Part shown: positions 18,308 through 27,904 of the stretch, piece by piece
How the letters are laid out: every line of letters begins with the position of its first letter
Numbering within the stretch: position 1 is the stretch's first letter
NCBI RefSeq assembly: GCF_963665355.1
Contig: NZ_OY762229.1
Span: 4,216,001-4,280,000 of the forward strand
Length of the DNA stretch: 64,000 nt
Reading direction: 5' to 3'
From: an uncultured Desulfobacter sp.
GTDB lineage: Bacteria > Desulfobacterota > Desulfobacteria > Desulfobacterales > Desulfobacteraceae
The notes under the pieces: model-generated
Databases searched by the model: none
Seen by the model: only the letters and a program-made list of their open reading frames with translations
What the model was told of the DNA's origin: nothing
Made by a program: the position numbers and the translations under genes

Positions 18308-19885
18308 ATGACCATCGTGGAACCCCCTTGCCGGCAACAATTAGTCCCGGAAGATGAAAAACAGACACTTGCGGATATTGACCGCTGCATCCGGGTACTT
18401 AAATCCCTGGCCGGCCGGTCTGAGCTTTTGGCAAAAATCCCTGAAAACGACCGCATTGCGCTGATAACGGCGGCCGGAAAAATCTCCCGGCCGGACAAAG
18501 AGGAAATAAAAAAGCGCAACAAGGATAAAAAACGTCAGATGCGCCTTGCCGTGGTGGCCAAAGAGCGGCAGATGAGAGCCCAAACAGGGATCAGAAAGGC
18601 AAGGGAAGCGTCGGTGTTCACAGCCCCAGCGCAGCTTGAAGGCCCGGCCGTTGAAAGTCCTGAAGTCCGGGAACATCTTGATTCCCCCCGCAACTGCTAT
18701 GTGTGCAAGGCCGAGTTCACAAGACTTCATCATTTTTATGACAGCATGTGTCCTGAATGTGCGCAGTTCAACTACCAGAAGCGGTTTCAGACTGCGTCCC
18801 TGGAGGGGCAGATTGCCGTTATTACAGGGTCCAGGCTTAAAATCGGATACCAGGCCACGTTGATGATGCTTAAAGCCGGAGCCCGGGTGATTGCCACCAC
18901 GCGTTTTCCCAAGGATTCAGCCTTAAGATTTGCCAAAGAACACGATTTTGACCAATGGGGACACAGGCTTCATATCTACGGGCTGGATCTGCGCCATATC
19001 CCCAGCGTGGAGCTGTTCTGTGATCATGTCCAGCAAAGGTACCGGCGCCTTGATATTTTGATCAATAATGCGGCCCAGACCGTTCGGCGTCCTCCCGGAT
19101 TTTATGCCCATTTGATGGGCACCGAACAAAAAGAGCTCTCTTCTTTGTCCCCCAAAGCATCCATGCTTTTGGACCATTTCCAGGAGTGCCTGGGCCGTCT
19201 GGCAGACGAGCTGCCACGGGACGTGGGCGGTGAGTGCGGGTTGCCTGTGTCATGGAGCGGTACGGCTCCGGGCGTTGGATTGCGGCAATCTGCCCAGCTC
19301 TCCCAGATCCCCTATTCCTATGATCACAGCATAGATACGCCCCAGGTCTTTCCGGAGCAGCGCCTGGATGCCGATCTCCAGCAGGTGGATCTTCGGAAAA
19401 CCAACTCCTGGCGGTTGAAATTGGGGGAGATCGAGACCGCAGAGATGCTTGAGATTCAACTGGTGAACAATGTGGCTCCCTTTGTGTTGTGCAACCGGCT
19501 GGCCCAGATGATGAAATCTGATTTCACAGGTCAAAAGCACATTGTCAATGTCTCGGCCATGGAGGGCAAATTCCTGCGTTTCAAAAAGGGCAGCCGCCAT
19601 CCCCATACCAATATGGCCAAGGCTGCACTGAATATGCTCACGCACACGGCAGCCGAAGATCTTGCCAAATACGGAATTTACATGAATGCCGTGGATACCG
19701 GCTGGGTCACGGATGAAGATCCGGCGCGCCTTGCCCAGCTAAAGCAGGAACGCCATGATTTCCAGCCTCCCTTGGATATTGTGGACGGGGCTGCCCGGAT
19801 CTGTGACCCCTTTTTCCACGGTATTCTCACCGGGACACACTGGTGTGGAAAGTTTTTAAAGGATTATTTTCCCATAGACTGGTAG
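18308..19885 (+). CDS. SDR-fold oxidoreductase-like protein with N-terminal zinc ribbon
   Basis: This 525-residue protein has a charged helical N-terminal region (about 15-100). A likely zinc ribbon uses C130, C133, C148 and C151. A short-chain dehydrogenase Rossmann fold follows, with [10 protein letters not shown] near 171-180 and ILINNAAQT. The Ser of NVSAMEG is kept, but the usual Tyr-x3-Lys is TNMAK, with Thr in place of the catalytic Tyr; activity is therefore uncertain. The proline-rich stretch before the active site is longer than in typical SDRs. ATG 18308 is only one base from AAGGA; GTG 18317 has better spacing and may be the real start. Function unknown. Confidence 0.8.
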   Translation: MTIVEPPCRQQLVPEDEKQTLADIDRCIRVLKSLAGRSELLAKIPENDRIALITAAGKISRPDKEEIKKRNKDKKRQMRLAVVAKERQMRAQTGIRKAREASVFTAPAQLEGPAVESPEVREHLDSPRNCYVCKAEFTRLHHFYDSMCPECAQFNYQKRFQTASLEGQIAVITGSRLKIGYQATLMMLKAGARVIATTRFPKDSALRFAKEHDFDQWGHRLHIYGLDLRHIPSVELFCDHVQQRYRRLDILINNAAQTVRRPPGFYAHLMGTEQKELSSLSPKASMLLDHFQECLGRLADELPRDVGGECGLPVSWSGTAPGVGLRQSAQLSQIPYSYDHSIDTPQVFPEQRLDADLQQVDLRKTNSWRLKLGEIETAEMLEIQLVNNVAPFVLCNRLAQMMKSDFTGQKHIVNVSAMEGKFLRFKKGSRHPHTNMAKAALNMLTHTAAEDLAKYGIYMNAVDTGWVTDEDPARLAQLKQERHDFQPPLDIVDGAARICDPFFHGILTGTHWCGKFLKDYFPIDW

Positions 19886-19926
19886 TGCTCTTAAGTTCAT
19901 ATGGGCTTTGATATTGGATTTGGGCA

Positions 19927-19958
19927 AACAGGGGAGGGCGTAACTCTCCTCCCCTGTT
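19927..19958 (+). terminator. Hairpin between convergent SDR and acyltransferase-hydrolase genes
   Basis: A perfect 11-bp inverted repeat (19927-19937 with 19948-19958, 10-base loop) lies 42 bases after the SDR stop. It touches the stop codon of the opposing gene. No long T run follows, so efficiency is uncertain. Confidence 0.6.
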
Positions 19959-22158
19959 ATGGTTGTGTATCCCGGGCCTGCCTGTTCTTTTTTTCCTGCT
20001 CAACCAAAGTAAGAAAGTCGGCAATGGCCCTGAACACTCTGGTTGACTGTCTGCCGGAAAGAATGTTGTGACGATCCAGATTAAAGAAAAAAAAGTCTTT
20101 CCGGCTGGAATTGACAAGCTTAAACACTTTTTCAGCATTTGCGGTGTTGGCGTCGAACTGTTTGCCGGACTGCAGAAAAAGAAGAGGCGCTGTAACCGAC
20201 GGCAGTCTTTCTCCTATATGTTTTATCATCTTTTCAAGCTCTTTGATGCCGTTGACAGGATTGCGATGGTAGCATGCCGGACAAAGGTTTTCCAGATCCG
20301 TATCCCTGTAGTCCAGATGACTGTCAACAAAACGGGCCTTTTGCAGCATCCGATGCCAGAATTCAGCCGCAGTGGTCGATCCCAAACCCACATCTTTGAC
20401 CTTTAACGGGGGAGAAACTGTGAAAACACCGTCAATTTCCGGTATCCTGGAGGCAAGCTCAAGGGCCAGTCCGGCACCTGTGGAAAAGCCTCCCACAAAA
20501 ACTGACGGCGTTCTATGCTTTAAGATCACATAACCTTCTTCCACACTGTCTATCCAGTCCTGGTAACCTGTCTGTGACAGGTCCTCGGGGGTGGTGCCGT
20601 GCCCTTTTAAGCGCGGCACAAAAACAGTGTAGCCCAGCGCACTGAGAAACGCGGCCAACGGTTTCATTTCATTGGGACTGGCAAGGTAACTGTGGATCAA
20701 CAGGATACCGGGACGGCCTTTGCCCGTATCGAAAAGAATGGGTCTGCCGGCCTGCTTATTAAATGGTTCACTGGGCGAGTGAATTTTTTCGTAATCAAGA
20801 TCATAGTCCCTGAAGACTTTTCCCATCAGGGTATGACCAACCTGCTGATCAATTTCAACGGCGCTTTTTTCGGCAATTTCCTTAATGCACAGTCCGATAT
20901 CCTGGAGAGGTTCGACTTCATTGGCAACAACATAAAGGGGATTTTCCATCCTGACCCCCTGAAAACCTGTGCCTGGTTCAAATTTATCTTTGTTTTTAAA
21001 AAGCCGGCCGTTTTTTTCATAAAGCACACCCGTTTCAAGTGCTGCTTCAAGAAATGCATAAAATCGATTGTATCTGTCGTCGGTTAACAGATGGATCTGG
21101 TTGTAATACAACGAGGTGTGAACACAGCGGCCACTATCCATGATTTTTCCTGTAATGGCCAGATATGCCCTGCATCGTAAGTCATAGGGGGTTATTCCCC
21201 GGGCATCATCGGGCATATATTTGACCAGGCAGGTAAAGATATGGTCATAATTCAGAGTGACCATGCCGTAGACATCGGTCATGAATCTTTGAAGGATATC
21301 CTGGCCGGCGTTTTTGATAATGGGTGCCGAACAAAGACGCCGGCTGAAAAAAATTTTGCGTCGTGATGTCAGATCGCTTTCAATAAATGAGTCATGAAAG
21401 TAGTCGGCAATTTTAATGGGGTTTGAAAACCGTATATCGACCTGTACCCCGGATAGAATCATGCTGCCTTCGGTCATCAACTCATCCATGATCTGCTGGG
21501 AGGGGTGCTCAATGAGCTTCTGGGCAAGGGCGGAGAGCAGGTTCTCTTTTGCCCGCATGGGGTAATATGTAATATTGGTGGGTACCATATAGGTTGTCTG
21601 GTTCAAAACCTTTTCCGGATCCTTGATGTCAAACCAGTCAATGAGGCGTGCAAACTCTTTGGGATTGATGGTTTTCATCCGCCGCAGGCGTTCCCGGTAA
21701 AATTCACATTGAAGGGCTATTATGGCAGCACCGGAACGGGGCCGGTGAACCAGTTCATCAACCTGAATTTCAAATCTGCCGTTATTGACGATCTTTTTAT
21801 TTTTTACCATTCTTCCTTCCGGAAAAATGATCCATGACGATTCACCGTCCAGAAGGGTTTTGGTGATCAGATAATCCCGTTTCGGATCTTTGGTGGATAT
21901 GGCGCCCATGACATCAAGAATGCTTTTCAACCCGCCGACAAAAAGATCGGCATGGGCCAGGGACCATATGGCTTTTTTTGTTATACCGTGAAGATGATAC
22001 GGCAGAAAAATCGTTTCGATCCGGGTGAAATGATTGGCAATAAAAATGACGGATCCGTCCGGGATTTTTTCCTGGTCATGGATGGCAATCCGGGTTTTGG
22101 AAAGCCCGGATAACGCCTTAAGGGCGTACCCGGACATAAAATATGCAAACCGGTTCAC
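19957..22158 (-). CDS. Fusion of phospholipid acyltransferase (PlsC-like) and alpha/beta-hydrolase domains
   Basis: This 733-residue protein joins two lipid-enzyme domains. The N-terminal ~260 residues have NHFTRIE near residue 41 (HX4E in place of the usual HX4D) and IIFPEGRM near 114, boxes of the LPLAT/PlsC acyltransferase family. A middle helical region of unknown role follows. From about residue 475 there is an alpha/beta hydrolase with nucleophile Ser in GGFSTGAG and a late His in LDRHNILS, like monoacylglycerol lipases or carboxylesterases. It may remodel acyl chains of membrane lipids. No signal peptide is seen. It is preceded by a 170-base gap and appears monocistronic. Confidence 0.85.
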   Translation of the reverse strand: MNRFAYFMSGYALKALSGLSKTRIAIHDQEKIPDGSVIFIANHFTRIETIFLPYHLHGITKKAIWSLAHADLFVGGLKSILDVMGAISTKDPKRDYLITKTLLDGESSWIIFPEGRMVKNKKIVNNGRFEIQVDELVHRPRSGAAIIALQCEFYRERLRRMKTINPKEFARLIDWFDIKDPEKVLNQTTYMVPTNITYYPMRAKENLLSALAQKLIEHPSQQIMDELMTEGSMILSGVQVDIRFSNPIKIADYFHDSFIESDLTSRRKIFFSRRLCSAPIIKNAGQDILQRFMTDVYGMVTLNYDHIFTCLVKYMPDDARGITPYDLRCRAYLAITGKIMDSGRCVHTSLYYNQIHLLTDDRYNRFYAFLEAALETGVLYEKNGRLFKNKDKFEPGTGFQGVRMENPLYVVANEVEPLQDIGLCIKEIAEKSAVEIDQQVGHTLMGKVFRDYDLDYEKIHSPSEPFNKQAGRPILFDTGKGRPGILLIHSYLASPNEMKPLAAFLSALGYTVFVPRLKGHGTTPEDLSQTGYQDWIDSVEEGYVILKHRTPSVFVGGFSTGAGLALELASRIPEIDGVFTVSPPLKVKDVGLGSTTAAEFWHRMLQKARFVDSHLDYRDTDLENLCPACYHRNPVNGIKELEKMIKHIGERLPSVTAPLLFLQSGKQFDANTANAEKVFKLVNSSRKDFFFFNLDRHNILSGRQSTRVFRAIADFLTLVEQEKKNRQARDTQP

Positions 22159-22267
22159 GTTTTCCTTTGTTTTGAAAAAGTCGATAGTTGCCTACAGTAT
22201 ATAGATTGCCGTATGGATAGGAAAGGATTTTGCACAACTTGTGGACTGACGGGAGAGAATAATAAAA

Positions 22268-22301
22268 GGCCGGCAGTGTAAAAAAACTCTGACTGCCGGC
22301 C
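22268..22301 (-). terminator. Rho-independent terminator after the selenoprotein gene
   Basis: A perfect 10-bp GC-rich inverted repeat (22268-22277 with 22292-22301, 14-base loop) is followed on the minus strand by TTTTATTATT. It lies 27 bases past the TAG of the Fe-S protein gene. Confidence 0.8.
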
Positions 22302-22327
22302 CTGTATCTGCTTAAATGAAAATGGTT

Positions 22328-23650
22328 CTACATGGCGGTTTCAGGATGAAAGACGTTAACCTCTTTAAGGTCATCGCCTAAATACTCCCTTTCATTGGGA
22401 CCTAGAATGCCTAAAGACAGGCAAATCAGGGTCCACAGGTGTACTACGCCGTAGTGAGCGCCATAATGCTCGCTGAGTTCGTGGATCTGGGCATGGCAGT
22501 TGTGGCAGCCGGCGATGCAGTAGTCTGCACCGGTGGCCTGGATCTGCTGGTCTTTGATTTTCCCGTATTCCAGGCGTTCATCCTTGAAGCCTGACTGGAG
22601 GAATCCGCCGCCGCCGCCGCAACAGTAGTTGTTGGAACGGTTGGGCTGCATGTCGATGAAGTTCTCTTCGCCGACAATGGATTTCACCACAAACCGTAAG
22701 TCATCGGCAATGGGATCTCCATAGCTTTTTCTGACAATCTGGCAGGGATCTTGAACCGTAAATTTAATTTTCAGGTCTTTGTTCCAGTCGGAGTTTACCT
22801 TGAGTTTGCCTTCACGGATCCATTTGGCATAGTATTCGTAAATATTTTTTACTTCAAAGTTATGTTCCAGGTTGAATTTTTTCAGTCCGGCCCGGACTGA
22901 GAATGTTACGTGCCCTCACTCGGTGTTTAGATACGTCTTAACCCCCAGTTTATTGGCCTGATCGGTGGAGGTTTTGGTTACTTGTTTCCAGGAGTCGTCA
23001 TCGGCCAGGAACATGCAGTAGTTTTCTCCGGCCCAGCCTTTGGAACCATAGGTCCAGTCGGCACCTACAAGGTGAAGGATTTTCCACAAAGGCACCATCT
23101 CGTCGGGTTCCGTGTTGGGTTCCCTGGAGTTCTGGTTCAGAAAAAATTCTGCGCCTTCCTTGTCAATGGGTGCTTCCATTTCAGCAAATTCAGGCTGGTT
23201 CTCCCGGTATTCTTCCAGAACGTCTCCCACAACGAATTCAAAATCTTCTTCGTTGGTACCCATGGCAGAACCTGTATCGTTTTTTAAAGCCATGTCACAG
23301 GAGCCCAGGATGCCTCTGGGACGTTCATCTCTGGGGCGTAATCCCCGGGCGTTGAAAATAAGTTGGGGAATATCGATTTTCATGGGACATACATAGATGC
23401 AGCGCATGCACATGGTGCACATCCAGGGCCAGTCTGATGCGGCAATTTCTTCATCCATGCCCAGGGAAGCCATGCGCAGAAATTTTCTGGGATCCATATC
23501 TGCCAGCCCGGTGGCCGGGCAGCCCGATGCGCAGGCGCCGCATGTCAGGCAGGCATTCAGATTTCCGCCCTCGGGCAGAATCTCTTTAACCTTGTCCATA
23601 AAAGTTGAGGCCTTGTTCTTCCGGCCCAGTTTGATGACAGTTTCTGCCAT
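22328..23650 (-). CDS. TmcB/HdrD-like Fe-S protein, probable selenoprotein (TGA as Sec245)
   Basis: Read from ATG 23650 (AGGA 6 bases upstream) to TAG 22328 this is 440 codons with one in-frame TGA at 22916-22918. The first part has ferredoxin motifs CLTCGACASGCP and CTMCMRCIYVCP. The part after TGA has DPCQ, NNYCCGGGGG and CIAGCHNC, which complete a CCG domain. In related CCG domains a Cys lies where TGA falls (LNTE-x-GH), so TGA probably encodes selenocysteine at a ligand of the non-cubane [4Fe-4S] cluster. The downstream frame has no start codon for 76 codons after TGA, and a SECIS-like hairpin follows. Family resemblance is to TmcB/HdrD subunits; no cytochrome or membrane partner adjoins it. 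Alternative: a nonsense mutation. Confidence 0.82.
22882..22918 (-). promoter_or_regulatory. Candidate bacterial SECIS element
   Basis: Immediately after the TGA (22918-22916), the minus strand folds into an 8-bp perfect stem (22900-22893 with 22889-22882). The 3-base loop is GGC, starting 24 bases after the TGA; read without the last pair, the loop is GGGCC. Bacterial SECIS hairpins have a small loop with G at its start, roughly 16-37 bases from the UGA, where SelB binds. The fit is by eye; no folding program was run. Confidence 0.75.
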
Positions 23651-24130
23651 GTCGTTTCCTTTCTTAAATCAGTTAAAGGTGAACAATCAGCAAGTTAATA
23701 ATCGTCTATGGTTTCCATGATCACCTGGATACCTGTTCTTTCCTTCTTAATACCAGACAGTTTTCACATGGTTTACTCCATATTCCCTTAGAGCGGGTTG
23801 ATCTTTAACACCTTGATTGTATTAATAATAATAGGTATTAAAGAAAAAATCCCTTGGTTAGGTGAAAAACTATAGCAAATAATAATATTGAATTCAATTG
23901 AATGATAAAAAATTGGTGGTATAGTCCGAATAACCTTTATTTACCAGAGAGCCTTTGAGTCCCTTTTTTGTTATTTATCTATCGGCAGCAGTGAAAACCC
24001 ATAAAATTCTTTTCATGATCTGAATGAATGGGATAAAGTATATATATTTTCTCACAGGTACTAACGGCCATGGGCCGATCTGGTCTATCAGCTCCCAGGC
24101 TCAGCCCACAACATAGTTTGAAAGATCGGA
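23651..24130. other. AT-rich intergenic region upstream of the selenoprotein and the M15 peptidase genes
   Basis: These 480 bases lie between divergent genes and should hold both promoters. A 12-bp perfect palindrome ATTGAATTCAAT (23887-23898) could be an operator but has no recognised owner. No coding frame with a ribosome-binding site and no RNA gene were recognised. Confidence 0.5.
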
Positions 24131-25069
24131 GTGACTTACCCAATTTTTCAAATAAAAGGAGTCAGTGGATACGCATCAGTGGATCGAAGAGCATTTTTAA
24201 AAGTTGCCGGAACATTAGCCCTTGCAGGCATTAGCCTTCCGATGTCCTGGGGTTTGGAAACAGTATGGGCTCAGGATTTTTCCCATTGCCCGACACATGC
24301 CCCGGATAATGGTGTCCAGGACGCAATTTCGAAAATTGAAGAACCGGCCGGGGGTGAAGAATTTTTAAAGGTCCGTTTTTTTGATCGTGACTTCAACGAT
24401 GATGTTTATTTGCCGGACAATGAAATGCCCCTTCTATTATCGAGCGTTATACGTTTCGAGCGCATCCAGAGACAAATCGGTCACGGCAATTTTTGCCTGG
24501 CAGGCTTTGATGATGCTCTGGCTTGTGCCCGGTCCTATGCCGGAATAGGGCCGTTTTCCAGCCGGGAAATTGATTTCCTTGAAAATTTATTTCAACGTCC
24601 CGCCGGTGACTACGGTTTCATGGGGAAAAAAACAGTTTCCCGGCTGACCTGGCAGGTGCCGCCGGGAAAAACAGTAAAAATTGAAGACACGGGCCAATAT
24701 CTGTATAAGGGTCGGTCCGAAGCGTTGTACCAGGATATCCGTAAAAAAATCGGAACCCAGGCTGTGCTCACTTCAGGCATCCGGGGGGTATCCAAGCAGT
24801 TTCTGCTCTTTTTAAATAAAGCTGTGCAAAGCCGGGGGAACCTGTCCATGGCTTCCAGGTCACTGGCCCCGCCGGGCTATTCCTTCCACGCCACCGGTGA
24901 TTTTGATATGGGGGAGAAGGGATTTGGTCCGGATAACTTTACGGAAAAGTTTACCCGGACCCGGGTATACAACCGTCTGTCCAGCCTGGGTTATATCCAG
25001 TTCCGTTACGGCCCCAGAAATCATCTGGGCGTCAGATATGAGCCCTGGCATGTTGAGGTTAAAGGGTAG
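24131..25069 (+). CDS. Tat-exported M15-family D-Ala-D-Ala carboxypeptidase-like protein
   Basis: This 312-residue protein has a twin-arginine signal near its start (DRRAFLKVAG followed by a hydrophobic stretch ending near AQD). The C-terminal half has YSFHATGDFDMG and YEPWHVEV, which match the SxHxxGxxxD and ExxWH zinc/catalytic motifs of VanY/M15 peptidases. It would act on peptidoglycan stem peptides in the periplasm. The frame starts at GTG 24131. GTG 24179 gives a more typical Tat signal length, but its AAAGGAG is 16 bases away. The middle region is unrecognised. Confidence 0.8.
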   Translation: MTYPIFQIKGVSGYASVDRRAFLKVAGTLALAGISLPMSWGLETVWAQDFSHCPTHAPDNGVQDAISKIEEPAGGEEFLKVRFFDRDFNDDVYLPDNEMPLLLSSVIRFERIQRQIGHGNFCLAGFDDALACARSYAGIGPFSSREIDFLENLFQRPAGDYGFMGKKTVSRLTWQVPPGKTVKIEDTGQYLYKGRSEALYQDIRKKIGTQAVLTSGIRGVSKQFLLFLNKAVQSRGNLSMASRSLAPPGYSFHATGDFDMGEKGFGPDNFTEKFTRTRVYNRLSSLGYIQFRYGPRNHLGVRYEPWHVEVKG

Positions 25070-25096
25070 CCAGGATATATATAACGATTTAGGTCA

Positions 25097-25310
25097 TCAG
25101 TATCGTCCCAGCACCCGTAAGGTTTCCACCTTTTGTGACAGAGCGCCCATCACTGGATTGGGAACGGTGTCGTCCTGGTCTACTCCCAGATCTGCTTCTA
25201 TATCAGCATAAAACAGATATTCCCAGGGCTTTCCAGCCACGGGCCGCGATTCAAGCTTGACCAGGTTGGTCAAGCTGATAGTCCCTATATAATGTATCGT
25301 TGAGTAAGAC
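25097..25310 (-). pseudogene. Remnant of prephenate dehydratase (pheA) ACT domain
   Basis: On the minus strand a ~65-codon frame reads SLTNLVKLESRPVAGKPWEY, then LFYADIEADL, ending LRVLGRY and TGA at 25097. This is the C-terminal end of the PheA regulatory ACT domain (ESRP is the phenylalanine-binding motif). There is no start codon, and the frame is closed upstream by TGA-TAG near 25312. The catalytic domain is absent from the window. It is a truncated duplicate or recombination scar; a functional pheA would have to be elsewhere. Confidence 0.8.
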
Positions 25311-25492
25311 TATCATAAAGTAAATAAAAAATTTAGTTTTACATATTTAGTTATTTCAATTAGTTATAAAATAATTTCCCGAAAAGCTCATTGGTTAAGG
25401 GTTTCAATCTTCACTGAGAATTGCTGTCCGTTTACTTGTCTATACACGAACGCTGTAGTGTTTGATATTAAGGAACAAGGATCCATGCTTTT

Positions 25493-27433
25493 TTAAGCAT
25501 CCGAAAAGGTGTCAGTTGTTTGCCATATATGAAAATTATTCCTTGTCTTTTTTGCCTCGTACATTGCTTTATCCGAACATTGAAGAAGAGTATGAACATC
25601 CGTTCCGTTTAAAGGATAAATGCTGACGCCAATACTTACAGTAACAAAATCTATAGTGGCTGAGTCGACGGAGAAAGGTTCTGTCATAACATGAATAATG
25701 CGTTGAGAGACCAACTCAGGATTATAATTTTGAAGATTTGTTAAAATCACAGCAAATTCATCACCTCCAAGACGGTACATCATATCAGTCTTTCTCAGAA
25801 CTTTCTCAACTCGATTGGCAAACCCGACTAACAACTGATCTCCTGCATTATGGCCGTATTGATCGTTTACTTTTTTAAATTTATCGAGGTCTATAAATAA
25901 GACAGCTCGTTCTTGTTTGTATCGCTCTGCATATGATATCTCTTTTTCCAAATGTTCATGAAAAGCTTTTCTGTTTAGCAGTCCCGTTAAAGGATCGTGG
26001 TAGACCATGTGTACAAGGTTATCAGCAAATTTTTTTCTTTCCGTAACATCTCTTGCAATTCCACGAAAACCTATTGATTCTCCCATATCGTCCTTTATTA
26101 GAGAAACGGTCGATTCCAAAAATATTGTTTTATCCCTTTCAAGTTTAAATTCTGTTTCTATAGATTTTAATGGATGGCCGGTTTCATACAATTGATTAAA
26201 CATTTCAAATGCTTTTTTAGCAGATTTTTCATCTAACAATTGGCGGTAATTAATTTTCTTAAAATCCTCTTCTTTGAATTTGAAAATTCGAGATAAGGAA
26301 TCATTATAAAAAATCAGGTTCCCTTCTAAATCCAGTTCAAAATAAGCATCTTCTATGGATTCAAGTATCAGTCTATTTCTTTCAGTGTTTATCCTGATAG
26401 ATTCAAGCATTTGGTTTATTCCTGTTGAAAGATCGGCTAATTCATCTTTGCCATTGATTGAAGTCCTGGAAAATAAGTTTCCGGTTTCACCAATATTTTT
26501 CACTTCTTTATTTAATCGAACTATTCTGGATAATACGGTTGTTTCAAGTAACACCAATGTAGCAATAATGAATACAAGGCCGGTTATCAATAGCGAGAAG
26601 ACAAGATATCGCATACTCATTTTCCCCTGTGCAAAAATTTTCCGTTCCTTATCGATTCCCAATATGAGTATGGGTTTGTCTTGTAAATCTGTCAGCAATG
26701 CATAAGAAGAGATGGTATTATTATCCAATTCTGCTATCGTAACCTTTTTCTTTGTCGATAAGGATAATTCTGCTTTCTTAAAATCATCTGGAAGTTGAGC
26801 GCTATCAAGACGTTGAAGCTTAATGGCAAGATCGGCCTTAGAGGATAATCTCTCTATCTCCGAATGATTAATATACCTTGCCACAATTAATGTTCCCATT
26901 ACAGGACCCTTGAGCTGACTTGTGATGATAGAGGCAGAGGCAATAAGGATGGGGTTTTCCGGTAGCATTGCCAAGCCAGTTTTTGTTTTGCTGTTACTGT
27001 CGCTTCGTAAAAGAAAAGAGTTGGAGGAAAGGTATGCTGCTATAGATTCCGGACAGTTGCTACTGTGTCTTGTTTCAAGGTTCAAATATTTGCATTGAAT
27101 AATTTCTTTAGCGTTATTTATGTATATTAGAAAATTGACATGCAAATTAATCATGGTGGAATCCATGAGATTGTTGTCAATGTATTCTTGATTTTTGTCT
27201 TGAATAAACTGGTAGGTATCATCCCAGGGAGCCCAATCGTCGGCAACAGTTTTTAATTGACCCAATTCATCATCAATCATCCTCATTGCATGCTCTAAAT
27301 TTTGAAGAATATTTTGTTTTTCTATCTTAGCATATCCGCCAAGAAGAACTTTATTGAAAATAGAATAAATAATTACAATCATAAAGATAAGTGTCATTCC
27401 AATAGATATTATTGTCTTTTTTTGTATCCCCAT
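25493..27433 (-). CDS. CHASE4-HAMP-PAS-GGDEF diguanylate cyclase
   Basis: This 646-residue membrane protein has an N-terminal membrane segment (about 9-29) and a periplasmic CHASE4-type domain with DDWAPWDDTYQF. A second membrane segment lies near 270-295, then HAMP, then a PAS domain (about 350-470). The GGDEF domain has the intact catalytic motif RLGGDEFAV. An RKTD inhibitory I-site five residues before GGDEF predicts product inhibition by cyclic di-GMP. There is no EAL domain. Codon and base use are more AT-rich than the neighbours, hinting at a different origin. The signal is unknown. Confidence 0.93.
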   Translation of the reverse strand: MGIQKKTIISIGMTLIFMIVIIYSIFNKVLLGGYAKIEKQNILQNLEHAMRMIDDELGQLKTVADDWAPWDDTYQFIQDKNQEYIDNNLMDSTMINLHVNFLIYINNAKEIIQCKYLNLETRHSSNCPESIAAYLSSNSFLLRSDSNSKTKTGLAMLPENPILIASASIITSQLKGPVMGTLIVARYINHSEIERLSSKADLAIKLQRLDSAQLPDDFKKAELSLSTKKKVTIAELDNNTISSYALLTDLQDKPILILGIDKERKIFAQGKMSMRYLVFSLLITGLVFIIATLVLLETTVLSRIVRLNKEVKNIGETGNLFSRTSINGKDELADLSTGINQMLESIRINTERNRLILESIEDAYFELDLEGNLIFYNDSLSRIFKFKEEDFKKINYRQLLDEKSAKKAFEMFNQLYETGHPLKSIETEFKLERDKTIFLESTVSLIKDDMGESIGFRGIARDVTERKKFADNLVHMVYHDPLTGLLNRKAFHEHLEKEISYAERYKQERAVLFIDLDKFKKVNDQYGHNAGDQLLVGFANRVEKVLRKTDMMYRLGGDEFAVILTNLQNYNPELVSQRIIHVMTEPFSVDSATIDFVTVSIGVSIYPLNGTDVHTLLQCSDKAMYEAKKTRNNFHIWQTTDTFSDA

Positions 27434-27904
27434 TTTACTTGCCTTTTAGCTTTTAAAAGGTTGCAAAAAATTGTTATGCCTCCCCCTACAACTCTGTCGG
27501 GGGACTCACCAGAGTTTGACATTTACGGAAATATATCAAAGCCCTCTAATAAATGTGAACTTCCTAAATTAACAAAGAAAAGATATTCATGAATAACGAT
27601 TCAAGTTTATCCCATAGCCGTTGGTAATGCAAATACCATGTTGTTTAGATTCCAAAATACCACAGAAAGACATTGTACGAATTACCCGACCAGGTCAGAT
27701 TTTATCATAGGGCGTGGGTAGAGAGGCATGGAGATAGGTAAGATTTTTTAAAACCGCTCGGAAAATGTCATCACCTGGGGGCGTGTAATTGACCTGTTAT
27801 AGTGAGGGCCGCTCCGCTGAACTTCAAATAGCCTGATTAAACCATTACGGCTTATTTGGTAGGGCACAAAGCATACGCGCAAACTATTTCATTTTAAATC
27901 AACA
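27434..27904. other. Intergenic region without recognised genes
   Basis: These 471 bases follow the 5' end of the diguanylate cyclase gene. I see no open frame with a ribosome-binding site, no RNA gene and no transposase remnant. The first part should hold the cyclase promoter. The rest, which is GC-richer around 27770-27830, is unexplained. Confidence 0.4.

Noticed and set aside
22328..22690. A separate 120-residue protein starting at GTG 22690
   Set aside because: The homology to a CCG domain extends upstream in frame through to the TGA, so this is the C-terminal part of the larger selenoprotein and not an independent gene.
25254..25276. A 10-bp perfect palindrome with 3-base loop
   Set aside because: It falls inside the pheA remnant coding for LTNLVKL and has no T run; probably a codon coincidence.
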